Assembly: GCF_030253575.1 (NCBI RefSeq)
Contig: NC_080560.1
Location: 13,554,001-13,618,000 of the forward strand
Direction: 5' to 3'
DNA: 64,000 nucleotides
Source of the DNA: Rhododendron vialii
Taxonomy: Eukaryota > Streptophyta > Magnoliopsida > Ericales > Ericaceae
A model generated the notes under the pieces. It made no database searches, was not told the DNA's origin, and saw only the letters and a program-made list of their open reading frames with translations. The translations under genes were made by a program, and so were the position numbers. Below are positions 1 through 11,671 of the stretch, one piece after another; position 1 is the first letter of the stretch, and each line of letters begins with the position of its first letter.

Positions 1-143
1 ACCACTACCATCACTACACCACCACCACCACCGCTCCTACCACCACCACCACCGCTCCACCACGCCACCACCATCACCACCCCCGCCACTCCCCCACCAC
101 TACCATCACTACACCACCACCACCACTCCACCACCACCACTTC

Positions 144-174
<31 letters not shown>

Positions 175-395
175 ACATCACCACCATCACCACCACTCCA
201 CCACAACCATCATGACACCACCACACACCACCGCTCCTACCACCACCTCCACCACTCCACCACCATCACCACCACCACCACTCCACCACCACTACCATCA
301 CTACACCACCACCACCATTCCACCACCACCACTACCAGCACTCCTACTACCTCCACCACTCTCCCACCACCACTCCACCACCATTACCAAAAGTA
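1..395. repeat. (CCA)n-rich low-complexity tract
   Basis: About 400 bases made almost only of CCA/CAC triplets with scattered CTCCA and CATCA variants. The open frames in it encode Pro, Thr and His runs and are a by-product of the composition. It is a degenerate trinucleotide or minisatellite array that may continue left of the window. Confidence 0.9.
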
Positions 396-1440
396 TATTG
401 TTACCGTTAGAAAAATTAAGATAGAATTGGAACAAAATTAATTCATTATTTTTTTAATTCAGTACTTAATATATTTATCAAACAGCTTTTCAGCTTAAAA
501 ATTTCAGCATTCAGTTTCCAGTACTTAATTTTTCAGCTTTCAGTTTCAGTTTTCAGTTTTATCAAACAGCTCCTAAGCCTTGAGTCTAATGAAATCGCAG
601 TAAATCATCCCCTGCAAAGATTGATCAATGGCTCTCTTTTTTCTCTACTTCTCCTCATCTCTGAGTACGACGAAAAACTCACTCTTTTAAGCATGGGAGA
701 AAAGGGGTACTGTGATAAAGCTAAGATGAAGAAAACCGTTATCAGAGCCCCATCCTTGATTAATTCTAAACCCTAGCTCGTTTCAGAGAGAATCATGTAA
801 ATTTCTATTGCAAGGCGAGAGCTCGGGTCTAGCATGGAAGATACGAGGAAGGCGCGTGCTAAATAAAGAAAGATAAGGCTGCTTCTCGTATGCGGAGAGC
901 TGAACAGAGTGTAGACGAAGAAAGTTTGTGAGAGAGAGAAAGGAGGGGGAGGGAGGGAGGGAGAGAGAGAACAGTGAGAGAGAATCAGCTCCACTCCACT
1001 CTATCTTCCTTGGCCAGTGGGTTCAGGCGGGAAAATTTTGGAAATCCCTCACAAGGGATTTCTTTACAGGGAAATGAATCGTGACCGTCTAAAACTGTTT
1101 CTAACGGTCCAAATTTTAATATTCTGAACGTCTAAAAAATACTTTTAGACGATTGCGATTCACCTCCGATACCCTCTGTAAAAAAGTTTTTCTCTTTCGT
1201 CAATCTAGCGAAGCTACACGGAAATTTGAAAATGCTATCCACACCCCGTCTTTACTTTAGTACCAACACCAAGTCCCCTTATTATACCCCATTTCCGAAA
1301 CCATCCTTGTTCTTTCCCATTACCCACACCTCCCAACTTCAAACCTAGCCACCACCCCCTTCTTGTTTCATGCTGCAACCATCCAAAACAATCTCTAGCC
1401 ATCATCCACTTCCAAGGAGTCGCCGTCTTTGCTGACCTCT
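396..1440. other. Intergenic, no gene seen
   Basis: AT-rich sequence. It holds short repeated TTCAGTTT-type blocks (about 495-575), a GA-rich stretch (about 935-975) and a small inverted repeat around 1080-1165 (GACCGTCTAAAA against TTTTAGACGATT). These look like old MITE remains. No coding exon is recognisable. Confidence 0.6.
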
Positions 1441-1745
1441 CACTACAAGAAATGACGGCTTAAAAACGCCGGCAATAGTGAAATAAACGCCGGTAAAAGG
1501 CTTTCCGGTGTTTGCAATAAACGCTGCGACTGCCGGTGTCGGGAATAATATACGGTGTTTATAAAACGCCAGGAATGGACCCAACATTTTTTCCGGCATT
1601 TAATAAACACTTGGTAAAAATTTTTCGGTGACCGGAAGCAACGTCTTTTACCGGTGTTTAATATACGCGGGTAAAAGTTTGCCGGTGACTGGAATGAGCA
1701 TCTTTTGCCGGGGTTTGTGTAAACACCGGGAATAGTTGTTTTTTT
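1441..1745 (+). mobile_element. CACTA (En/Spm) transposon terminus
   Basis: The segment starts CACTACAAGAAATGACGG, the typical plant CACTA terminal inverted repeat. About 300 bases of subterminal repeats follow: many copies of CCGG, CGCCGG, CCGGTGTTTA and GGTAAAAG in both orientations. This is the usual transposase-binding subterminal layout of CACTA elements. I did not find the partner end (CTTGTAGTG) in the window, so this is a truncated element or one end of a larger, decayed one. Confidence 0.7.
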
Positions 1746-2440
1746 GTTAAAAAAAAAAATTCCTTGATTGTTTCATAGCTAGTTCATTCCCCTGTATAAA
1801 ATAAGCTCTGATTTTATTTTGCCCAGCCTTCAGCAAGCAAGCTGTCTATTCCTTTCCAACTACTAGGACACAATGGCTGCTACTAAATATGAGAGGGGTG
1901 TGACTAGAAGAAAATGGGCAGAAATAAGTAAATTCCCAATCGTGTCCTCAAACATTGCCTATACCTAGAACCAGATTTGCTATTGACAATAACATTTTTC
2001 TCCAATGTTCGCAAAGCGTTTCCCATCGCTACAAGAGCTTGGCCTCTGCATTATGTTCATTAATTTCACTGACATTCCCATTTCATCAACAATACACTGT
2101 CAATTGGATACATTTAATCATGCAATAGTACGTAAAGCATTGCGGTGAAAGCAGTCAGCAGCAAGACATCATTTTGCGCATATGCAAGGTACGAAGAACC
2201 CAATACGGAGTATATACAGAAATCAGCAAGTCTGACATAATTTGCCTTTATACAACAGCCCGGTTTGTCCCATATATACCATACTCACAAACCAGATATA
2301 TACGTACAAGGGGAAGAGAGTGACTAATTACTTCTGATGCTCACACATCATCGACTCCAACGAATGGTTTTTCTATGTACATGCAAGTTCCATCCTTGTT
2401 AGAATAATCTGAAACAAAAATGCAACCTCACATTTTGTAG

Positions 2441-2614
2441 ACGGAGAAAGAGATAAAGAGTGACCATGGTTCTCATACAACAGACACGAATTTTGAATTT
2501 CTTGACGAGAGTTATGAAGGGTCGCTGGAAAGTACTAACGGGCTTGATTATGGCGAGAATGAACAAAAAGATGAAGAGGAAGAGGAAGAGGAAGACGAAG
2601 AAAGTAGTAGCTAG
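2441..2614 (+). pseudogene. Possible acidic C-terminal exon, unidentified
   Basis: After a plausible acceptor (CATTTTGTAG, ending at 2440) there is an open frame of 57 codons ending in TAG at 2612-2614. It is rich in Ser, Asp and Glu and ends in a long Glu run plus SSS, like a real acidic protein tail. No upstream exons are recognised. It lies 1 kb from the CACTA terminus and could be a remnant of that element's gene or of a captured host gene. Function unknown. Confidence 0.25.
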
Positions 2615-2778
2615 TAGGAATGTTGAAGATGACAGGGCCGGGCTTCAGGGGAAACACAACACCAACTTCTCCATGTGAGTGGCAAGTCATTTTAATTCAT
2701 ACTGTATTAATCCCTCAAAAACTACTAGAGTTTTGGATTGTTGTGATCATTTTGATCTTCCGTATGCCAAATTAATTA

Positions 2779-2900
2779 GGGTGCTGCTAAATACAACTGC
2801 GAATTTATTATATGTAGTCAATTCATAAAAAGAAATTTTTGGATTCACTTTTATGAATTGACTATATATAGTAAATTCGCAATTGTATTTAGCCGGGCCC
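2779..2900. mobile_element. 122-bp MITE, copy 1, 8-bp TSD
   Basis: A near-complete inverted repeat. Left arm: GGGTGCTGCTAAATACAACT followed by GCGAATTTATTATATGTAGTCAATTCAT. The right arm is its reverse complement with few changes. It is flanked by ATTAATTA on both sides (2771-2778 and 2901-2908). The same family occurs at 26809-26930, and its ends resemble those of the large Mutator-like element at 52.7-63.4 kb. Confidence 0.85.
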
Positions 2901-3137
2901 ATTAATTAAGCACAACTGACTGCGCATACGATGGTTTCATCTGATAAGTATTATTTTTTTTTTTCTTGCATGTGATGATGTAATGTGTTTTTGGCTTTTA
3001 TCTTGGACACATATATCTACAACATAAGAAATCCAACCAAGTCTGCTTTTATCAATTTTGTTTTACAGTTCCTTTGTTTTATGATGAAGGGCAAAGTACG
3101 GATTACCTCCTCATGGTTTGGCGGTTTGGCAGATGAC

Positions 3138-4089
3138 AGAGGCGGCTCTATGTACACTCTTCCATGGTCAATTGAACACCCGAACAAATTTTTTTGTTTA
3201 GAATACATGTTAAAATTATGGGCTAGCTTTTCTTTGAACATCCAATGTAAATATCAATGAACACCCAAGTCTAAAAGAATTGAACACCTAACCCAAAAAG
3301 AATTGAACACCTAATCCAAAACTAATTGAACACTCAATCACAACACAATTACAGCCCATCTATCTAGATAATTCATATTTGAACTTCTAACACATTACCT
3401 TAAATAAAGCTCATAATTATAATAAAAAAAATCGTAAAAGGAAAGTGAAAAGAAAAATCTATTGGTATAAGTATTATGTTTTGCATTCTCTCTCCATATC
3501 TTTATTCTCAATGTCTAAATGTATTAATTTTGCATTCATGACAATAACTACTTTATTTATTTATTTTAATCAGCTTATAAAAATATGGACAAAGCTTTAA
3601 AAAAAAAAATCAACTACATTGCAAATCCTGTTAACTTGAATAATATTTCTTCAAACTTAAGACTACAATAGAAAATCTCATTATGTCATTTTAAAGAACA
3701 ACATATTTTCAAGAAGATTAACTCCAAAATACTCGCTACAATTTCTTTTGAAAGGATTTTAGTAGATTAATATGTTGTTTAAATGTTTTCACAAAATATA
3801 AATCCTCATCTTAGACAACTGTAAAATTTTACCCCCTCCATTCTCAAAACACAATCTACTATGAAATACAACAACTTTCAAAAAAATTAATTTTTTGTTA
3901 AAAAAAATAGTTATATATTTTTAAGCATTTCGCCTCGTAGTTAATTTTTTAAGAATAAAAGTTATGTTTTTTGACCCTACTATTTATACAACTATATGAG
4001 ATTTTGTACATATATTATTGGTTAATATATCAGCTAGTAGAGTTAAGGTAATTTCCGAACACCCTATCACAAATTTCTGGAGCCGCCAC
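3138..4089. mobile_element. ~950-bp TIR element with AGAGGCGGCTC ends, copy 1
   Basis: Starts AGAGGCGGCTC and ends GAGCCGCCACT, which are inverted copies. It is bounded by GGCAGATGAC at 3128-3137 and 4091-4100 (10-11 bp), a duplication typical of Mutator-like insertions. The interior is AT-rich with repeated 'GAACACCCAA' phrases and no coding frame. A second copy lies at 6009-6957. Confidence 0.75.
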
Positions 4090-4193
4090 TGGCAGATGAC
4101 CTCCCTATTATTTGGAAATGATCAACTTGCCTCCTCGTGATTTTGAAGTAAAGTGCTACCGTTAACTCTGTTAGCTTTAGGTACTCCCTCCGT

Positions 4194-4418
4194 CCCAATT
4201 TACTTGTCCCAGTTCTATTCTACCTGGATAAAAAAATAGTTATATCTTTAAATTGGTAATAAATTTTATATCCAATATGGATCTTGTTTGATAGATCTCG
4301 ATTTGTTCTATAATAAAATGTTTTCAAAATCACCTAAAACATTATAAATTACAAGATATAATCAATTGAAAAGTGACACGAACTCCCAAAAGTGACAATT
4401 AAATTGGGACGGAGGTAG
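4194..4418. mobile_element. Stowaway MITE (Tc1/mariner type)
   Basis: Bounded by TA on both sides. Starts CTCCCTCCGTCCCAATTTAC and ends GGGACGGAGGTAG, the canonical Stowaway TIR. Length 225 bp. It has no coding capacity. Confidence 0.95.
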
Positions 4419-4937
4419 TATAAAATTACCTTAGTGTCCCTATTTTTCTTGGTTTTTATTCTCCTCCTCCAATCTATATGCGTTACGGTATTAATTATTA
4501 TATACTCGTACATGCTCTTAAATACCCAATCAGGGTTAAAACCACATGTTAGTAACTAATCCCTTATTTTGGCATAATTTTTTAGATGTATTTGGTTTTT
4601 TAACTTCTTTCTCTGGAAAAGTAAAGTAGACGAACACAGCCCCACCCCTTGTCTAATTTTCCTGAAAAAAGAGTTACTCAATTGAACTTATAATCATTTT
4701 CAAAAAAATTAATGAACTTACAATCAAAATTTAGCTATAAAATAATTATTTCAAAATATAACTAAAAAATGTAGTATTTTGGTCGAATCATCCAGAAGAG
4801 AGAGGACCATTCTCCTAATAAAAAAAATAAATTCCAGAAGAAAGAGCATTGTGGAGAGAAAGACAAGTACGTAGTACAGTGAACTCTCCCTTCGGCTCTA
4901 TACATGGACGCTCCCTCATCGGATCATAAATTCTCAT

Positions 4938-4939
<2 letters not shown>

Positions 4940-4974
<35 letters not shown>

Positions 4975-4985
4975 GTGTGTGTGTA
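4940..4985. repeat. (CT)n / (GT)n microsatellite
   Basis: A (CT) run of about 30 bases followed by GTGTGTGTGT. Confidence 0.9.
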
Positions 4986-5429
4986 TAGACACCCAATTAC
5001 TCCAATTTTCTGGGGATATATTTGATCCGTGTCCATTCAAAATGAAATCAGGCGCAATTTCTAGGATACTCGTTGTGTAGCCAATTTCTCGAACGACGGC
5101 AACAGCCAATTTCTAGGATATTCGTCGGTGAAAGCCAACAGATAGGGGTTTGAGAAACAGAACATGGGGTGGTGTCGGCTAGTGTACATGTTAAGAAGAT
5201 GAAGGGTATTGTAGTCTTCTTAACTTGGAATTTATATTTATTTAACTGCTTTTTCCATCTTTAGTCTCACAATGGGCGTGTGTTTCACACTTTCCGTCAA
5301 ATGAGATGGAAAATGTAACGATAGCACTTTACTCCAAAATCACGAGGAGGCAAGTTGGTCATTTCCAAATGATAGGGAGGTCATCTGCCAAACAATTAAA
5401 CCATGAGGAGGTAATCCATACTTTGCCTA

Positions 5430-6008
5430 TAATGAACCTATTTCTGTAATATACGGATTTATGCTCCTTATTCCTTAATTTCGACCCCGAACTCAAAATC
5501 GCCTTGATTTTTTGATCAACAAAATTAAAAAGGTAAATCAAATTATCAGGTGTTTGCACATGCATGCACACGCATCGTGTGTGCCCCAAGCCTTGGTAAG
5601 TAACTTATGCTAGAGCAAAAAGGGGTAAATGCGTTGCAAGAGCAGATATAAGTAATTAATAAGCTACTCCGCCTCTCTCTATGCACGTGATTAATCACAC
5701 ATAACACTACTCCACTGCCCCTTGCAAATTTTGCCTTCTTCGATTGTGGGTTTGAAAAAATTTTGGATTTGGTTTTTGGGTAAAGAGTGAGAAAAAAAAA
5801 GAGGTAATAATTAGGGATATGGATAATGAGCGGAGAAAGATAGAAAGAGAAATGAGATTAATAATTAAATATAGAAGTAATGAGTAGAGAGAAAAATAAA
5901 AGTAATAATTAAAAATATTGGTAATGAGTGAATTTGGGTTTACCAGGGCTTAAGCTTTGAATGCAAGGAATACTTCATATTCTTCGAGGGATTCATCGAA
6001 TTCTGACT
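5430..6008. other. Intergenic, no gene seen
   Basis: AT-rich sequence. It holds a degenerate repeat of AGTAATGAGTAGAGAGAAA / GGTAATGAGTGA type at about 5800-5935. No exon or known element is recognised. Confidence 0.5.
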
Positions 6009-6957
6009 GAGGCGGCTCCACATTACCACCAAAAAAAAAAGTATTGTTCATAATATATATATATATGTATAAATTTTAGGTCAGCCTTTCTTTTGAATAC
6101 CCTGTCCAAAAAATTAACCCACAAATCAACCAATTTAAATAGCCTAATTATGTTATTATGTATTTGAACACTCAACTCAATATACTATGAGCACCCATCA
6201 ATTTAGATAATTCGTAGTTGAACACCCAATACATTAACTTATTGAAAGAAATTTAAAAAGACCGAGAAGGGAAAAAAAGATTTGTTGCTATAGGTATCGT
6301 GCCCTGCATTCTCTCTACATGTCCACTGTATCTAAATATACTAATTTTTAGTATTTATGGCACTAACTAGTTCAAATTTGTTGTTGGTTTAGTTTATGAG
6401 ATTATAGATAACCTTAAAAAGAAATTCAACTACGCTACAAAACTCTATTGACTTTAGAATCAAATTTCTTTAGATCCAAGACTACGATAAAAAATTTAAT
6501 GGTAGGACCTAAATAGGAAAAGCGCATTTTTAAAAAGGTACTCCCTAATCTCTTCGCTGCCATTTCTCTCAAGAAGATATTATTAGTAGAATAATGCATT
6601 GATTTAACATAAATTCAAAACATGACAAATTATCTAAGTCAATTATAAAATCTTACTCTCACCTCTCCAAAAAAAATAAAAATTATTCACCATGCGAAAT
6701 GAGAACTTTGAAATTTAGTTTTTTTTCCATAAACTAAAAAAACTCATTGTTATCTACTCACTTCCCAAAAAAGGTGTGGATTTATTTTTTACCTAGAACA
6801 ACATTTTTTAGTTCTTGTGTGGTATAGTGGACAATTTTTGTGGATTTTTTTGATTGCATTATTCATACTCGCATATGAAATTGTGTTACTTGTATGTATT
6901 GTTGGATTCATATAAATATAATTTCTAAACACGCTAATACAAAATCCTTGAGCCGCT
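6009..6957. mobile_element. ~950-bp TIR element, copy 2
   Basis: Begins GAGGCGGCTCCAC and ends TTGAGCCGC, like the element at 3138-4089. It shares the interior order with that copy: a run of 'AACACCCA' phrases, TTTAGATAATTCGTAGTTGAA, and CTCTCTACATGTCC. The target duplication is not clear. Same orientation as copy 1. Confidence 0.65.
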
Positions 6958-6966
6958 TATTTCTTA

Positions 6967-7600
6967 GAGCATGTACATCAACCTAGGTAAACATGCAATT
7001 TTAGCTATTCTAACTAGGAAAAGGGACAAAACTGCTCTGCACCAGTCTCGGTAAACTCCAATGTAAAATAGTGCATCTGAGAAAAAACCTCTCTACCTAT
7101 ACTGAGGAACTATTCATTCGGTTTCCAATTTTTTATTCTTTTCCCCTCTCTCTCCCCACAACAAAGAACGAAGAAAGGCTGGGTTTGGTGTTCATGAAAT
7201 CGATCGACTGAAACGGAGGTCTGGTAATCTGGGTTTATTTCGCCGGAATCGATCTGGGTCCGACGAAGAAACGAAGAAAAGCTAGGTCTGGAGATTTGGG
7301 TTTCTCTCGAACGAAGAAAGGTTGGGTTTCTATCTCTACTGTTTGAGAGAATCAAGCATCCAACGGAGAAAGGCTTGGGTCCGGACCGTCCGGTTTCGGT
7401 GACCTCGATCGCGATCTCAGGTTTGCAGTATATATGGTTTACAGTATATATAATATATATGAACGTGTAATATATAATTGATAGAGGGAAAATTATAAAG
7501 AAGCTGCTGTGTGGAAGGGAAAAATGGATAGGTAAAATGGAAATCAATTTTTTTTGAGTAGGTATTTTACCTAGTGTTGGTGGTGTTGGTGTACATGCTC
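6967..7600. mobile_element. MITE with GAGCATGTACATCAAC ends
   Basis: Left end GAGCATGTACATCAACCTAG, right end GTTGGTGTACATGCTC. Length about 630 bp. The interior resembles a 5' leader or promoter piece (a pyrimidine-rich stretch and repeated 'GAACGAAGAAAGG TTGGGTTTC' phrases) but has no convincing gene. The 145-codon frame inside on the minus strand has biased composition and no family match. Confidence 0.7.
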
Positions 7601-8087
7601 TAGGACTTCTGAATGATATTGCTCAAGCCTCTTCAGAGTTCTGATCCCTATGGATCCCGTTTCTAAAGGGCTGGTGCGGGACTCGGCTGTGAGCCGTTTG
7701 ATCAGAACCAACGGCCACGATTAAAAAAGGGGACACGCGGGGGTAGGAACGGGCAGGTCACGGGTAAATAACCCCTCGCGGGTTCAAAGGTCAAACCCCG
7801 TTTCCCCTTTCATTTCAACAGGAGGAGTGCAATTTTGTTCCCCTTTTTAGGTGAACATTATCTTTTCTTTTATTGGTTGAAATAGTGTGAATTTCATCAC
7901 TTATCTTTTCTTTTATTGGTTGAAATAGTGTGAATTTCATCACAAAGTGATGTTATGCTTATTATGTAATATACTTTTTGATAAGTATGATATCAATGTT
8001 CACCCCTCTTAAGTGGAGGGTGAACAAAACTCAACTCGACGAAGAGAAGAAAAGAAGAACCCTAATGATTGAAGAAGGGGAAAGTCT
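7601..8087. repeat. Intergenic with a 43-bp tandem duplication
   Basis: A block starting TTATCTTTTCTTTTATTGGT and ending GTGTGAATTTCATCAC occurs twice in tandem at about 7859-7942. It is bounded by GGTGAACATT and an inverted ATGTTCACC (about 7998), so it may lie inside a small TIR element (about 7848-8025). No gene. Confidence 0.6.
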
Positions 8088-8354
8088 TCAATACACACCC
8101 CTTTAAGGTGTGTACCATATGCACCTATTGTGTGGTTCATATTGTGCCACCTCATAAAAAATTACTTGTAGGACCGGTCATTCATAACATTTTATTTCGT
8201 ATCGTAACTTTTATACTAAAAATTCGTAACTTTTCAACAATATGATTCGTAACTTTTTAGTAATAGATTCGTAACATTTTGGGATTCATAACATTTTGGT
8301 GTATTTTAATAAGGGTGCATATGATATACACCCAAATAAAAGGTGTGTATTGTA
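8088..8354. mobile_element. MITE with AATACACACC ends
   Basis: Left: CTTCAATACACACCCCTTTA followed by AGGTGTGTACCATATGCACC. Right: GGGTGCATATGATATACACC and AAAAGGTGTGTATTGTAG, inverted. Length about 267 bp. The interior repeats 'ATTCGTAACTTTT' several times. No coding frame. Confidence 0.75.
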
Positions 8355-9020
8355 GCACTTCCCAGAAGGGCTGTGTTTTCAAATCGTGTTCTCAAGAATT
8401 AGGGTTTTTTTGGTTTTACTCGATTAGGGCTCTTAAATTCAGTTGGAAATGGAAGAAGATCCAACGGTCGAACAAGGTCGAATTGTCTGTGAGCCGTTTC
8501 CCTTGTTTCTAGCACCACCACCAAGGTATCTCTCTCTGTGTATCAACGTCGGGTTTCACTGCTAAGTGTAGTTTCTACGACAGCCGTGATTGACTATGAC
8601 GAGTTTAATGTTTTAGTAGTTTTTTCTTTTTCGGGTGAGAATTAAACATTGCAGAAACCAAAATCTTCCCATACTTGAATTGTTTTTTGTTGTTTTTGGG
8701 TGAGAATCAGGATCTCATCAAATTGGATCAATAATATGAACATCATTCTTCCTGAGGCTTTTCAAGTTGGGGCTATTATTGCGAAGTTGCCGCCATCCTG
8801 GAAAGACTACAGGAAGAAACTTCTTGACTTGCCGCCATTCTTTTAGGACTGATGTTCATAGGGGATCTCTGTTCTGATCTTAATTGTTTTTTTAACAAGT
8901 ACAGTACACTGCTAAACACTCAAATACTCCAATGGTTACTGAAAACAGGTTGGGTTGGGTTTGGGTATGACTTGACCCACATTCGACCCAATCCGTTTCA
9001 ACTTGCCTACTACTGTTGAC

Positions 9021-10705
9021 CCATATTCAACCCACAACCTGTTTCAACCTGCCAAAACTCGCCCAAACCCGCTTATTTGCCACCTCTAATGTTATGATTT
9101 ATTCTGCGATCTGTGAAATCCCTCAAGTTTCTTGAGACGTGTGCACAAGAAAAGTGATGTCTTCATGTGGAAGTTCATGTGGAAGAGTAAATCAAGTCTC
9201 CCCTCAATATGAGTTCCCAATCAAAAGAAGAAGAAAACGACGACAACTGTGTTTTTTACTCCTTTACAAATACTCCTATGTGACTGCATTTATTTAAGCT
9301 CTCTCAATCAATGAATTCACCTATTGTATACTAACCATTTTTAATGACTGATTAATTTACCTGACTATTAAGTGTAAATTCTCGTATGGAAATGTTCTAA
9401 TTGCTCATGCCACTTTACTGGACATATGTTTGGTTTGACTTGTCTTTTTTGTTCGACATCAAAAAATTTCACTTTCCTCTCACAAGGATTCTTTGGTGGT
9501 CCATTCCTTTGTAACACATGTGCCATCGTCATATTTAGTAGGAATGTATCCATGGAGCACTTGGTTTGAATATGAGTTTGTAATGTTAGTTCACCATTAT
9601 ATTTGGGTTTTCTATTTTCTATTGTGTAAATTATGAAAACCCAAATGCTGGCAATGAATTGTAGTGCTTTGTTGAGCCTTGATTGTGCATAAATTAAAGT
9701 TGTTTTTTCAATGTGTATTGCAAATGGAAGCTGGTATGTATTTAAACCAGGACCTTCCATCTCCAACTAAAAAACACAGCCTTGTACGACAAAATGTGTA
9801 AGGTGGTGGTAGAATGTAAGAGCAAGATCTCTAACAAGGCCATGCTCAGTAAGCATTTTGGTGGTGGTGTTGTCAATGAGAAAGGTCATGTACTAGTTGT
9901 TAGTCATGCGTTCCCATTAAGGAAAAGGACATTGTGGAGATGAACATTAGGAAAGTTGGGGATGAAATTGTTTGGTCAGCAATGTTTCTTGCCAAAAACC
10001 CTAAAAGGGGTCTAGCCCTATTAAAAGTGGAAGTCAAGGAAGGTGATGAGTTATGTATTTTGAGTCAAGAAGAATGGATACTCCCTGGAAAGAAGATATT
10101 TTGTCTTTCACAACTTTTTGGGATGTCGTTTTCATTTGAATGTAGGGGGTGTCATATCCACATTTAGCTGATGGAGAAAAGGGAAAATCCTTTCAAAATA
10201 GAATAGTTGATGATGTGAGATCTGTGGGATGACGGTGGATTTCGAAAGTATGTGATGATAGCAGACAACAAAAGTTCTATTCTATTAAGTATGGATGGGA
10301 ACATTCCCCTCTTCCAAATGTCAAAATTTACTAGGAGTTTGGTATTAATGGATTTCAACATTACAGAAGAGACCCGTCAATATGATTCCCAAGGCACACC
10401 TATTTTTTTGGCATTGGCATTGAAGGAGAAGTCATTAGCATATTTGCTTTTTCAATATCGAAGATCTCATTTGCCATACATTTTGAAGTGGTGAAAGCCT
10501 TCCTTAGTATTCAGTTAGCATCTTAGAAACGTAGTTAGTGAATTCTTCCTGCAAGTTTCCAGTGATTTTTACTATAGCTCTTTCTCTCTGTGACATGCAT
10601 GCATAGCTCTTTGTTGTTGCTACTTGCATGAGACTCAAAATTGTGAAAGCACCTTGCTAATGGTTGTCCTTCTGGAGTATAATTGTGAGTATAATTGTTC
10701 GTCCT
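9021..10705 (+). repeat. Left arm of a large inverted repeat
   Basis: About 1.7 kb that is matched in inverse orientation by about 11672-13356. Landmarks: GCCACCTCTAATGTTATGATTT, TTTACTGGACATATGTTTGG, the protease fragment at 9791-10493, and GACATGCATGCATAGCTCTTTG. The arms have diverged by scattered substitutions and small indels, so the duplication is not recent. A loop of about 970 bp separates them. Confidence 0.85.
9791..10493 (+). pseudogene. Deg/HtrA-like serine protease fragment, copy 1
   Basis: Pieces of coding sequence in more than one frame. The first part reads like the start of an S1C trypsin-like domain (K-V-V-E-C..., then G-G-G-V-V-N-E-K-G-H-V-L and V-S-H, the usual site of the catalytic His). 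Next come V-G-D-E-I-V-W and G-L-A-L-L-K-V-E-V, as in the strand carrying the Asp in HtrA proteins. The last part reads D-S-Q-G-T-P-I-F where an active protease would have G-N-S-G-G-P. So the Ser motif is absent as well as the frame being broken (for example a TGA after R-K-R-T-L-W-R). The end is TGA just after the I-L-K-W tail. Family assignment rests on these motifs only. Confidence 0.5.
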
Positions 10706-10820
10706 TTTTTTTTGTGTGATGCATCCTTCTTTTTTACTTCCAGCTATTGTATTATACACAGTTATTGATTCTCTCTATTATTGTCCTATCTTCCTCTATA
10801 AGAAGTGCTTCTCTTGTTCC

Positions 10821-11593
10821 TAGGGGTGATACGAAAAACCGAACAACCGAAAAAACCTACCGAAGTAGTTGGTTTTGTTTTGGGGGTAAGTTTGGTTTGG
10901 TTCGATTTTCTAAGAGTCTCAAAATAATTTTAGGTTCGGTTTTTGGTTTGAGGGGTGGACGTTCGGTTAAAACCGAACCGACTATAACATAATTCCTTAA
11001 CATGTTTGATCTCCACCGTTGATATCTTATAAAATCTCCACTGTTGAACATCTTCTAACCCTAGTTCACAGTTCACTTTATACCCAACAGTCCAATACAG
11101 CAGTGAGCTGTCTTCTTCAACTCCTCTTCTCTTTCCCTCGTTTCACTCCCTCTTCAAAAACTAAGCAACATCTCGCCAATCAACTCCATCTCTGAAGATC
11201 GATCAACAACTCGATCCATCTCTGAAGATTGTCGACTCCGTCTCTCTCTCGCGCACCTTGATTATCGATCTTGTGGTTGAGTTCTAAAGCCTAAGGTTTC
11301 AGATTTTGGGGGTATTACTTCTTTTTTGGATTACGAAATACGATCAATGAAAGATCTGTTTCTGTTCATCATTTTATAGTCTTAGATTGTTTTGTTTCCT
11401 CTTTCTCTATTTTCTTAGATCTGCAAACTTAAACCGAAAAACCGACGGAAACCGACAGAAACCAACATAACCGAACCAGTCGGTTCCGATGACTTTGTTG
11501 GTCGGTTCGGTTCTTGAAATGGGAAAACCGAACTAGTAGGTTCGGTGGAGAATTTGTCAAATAACCGAACCGACCAAACCGATATCACCCTTA
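10821..11593. mobile_element. TIR element in the loop of the inverted repeat
   Basis: Begins TAGGGGTGATACGAAAAACC and ends AAACCGATATCACCCTTA, which are inverted copies. Subterminal regions are full of CCGAACC / GGTTCGG repeats in both orientations. Flanks CTTGTTCC and CTTGATAC could be a mutated 8-bp duplication, which would fit hAT. No transposase frame. Confidence 0.6.
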
Positions 11594-11671
11594 CTTGATA
11601 CGTGAAGCAACCTCAGAAAGAAATCTATCTTCCTTTATAAACAGTAGTATAAGTGAAGCAACCTCAGAAAG

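Larger units (their letters stand above)
3091..5429. mobile_element. TIR element split by a later insertion
   Basis: The left end starts GGGCAAAGTACGGATTACCT at about 3091. The right end is its inverted copy (AGGTAATCCATACTTTGCC) at about 5408-5428. The arms are about 115 bases long and include CCTCCTCATGGTTT, GGCAGATGACCTCCCTAT, CAACTTGCCTCCTCGTGATTTTG and AGTAAAGTGCTA. In the left arm the homology breaks at 3137 and resumes at 4101, because a 0.95-kb element has inserted there. The interior also holds a Stowaway MITE (4194-4418) and a CT run. No transposase was seen. Confidence 0.75.

Noticed and set aside
212..424. Pro/Thr/His-rich open frame
   Set aside because: Produced by the CCA repeat.
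7110..7547. 145-codon minus-strand frame
   Set aside because: Lies inside a MITE; Ile/Tyr/Ser-biased, no recognisable motif.
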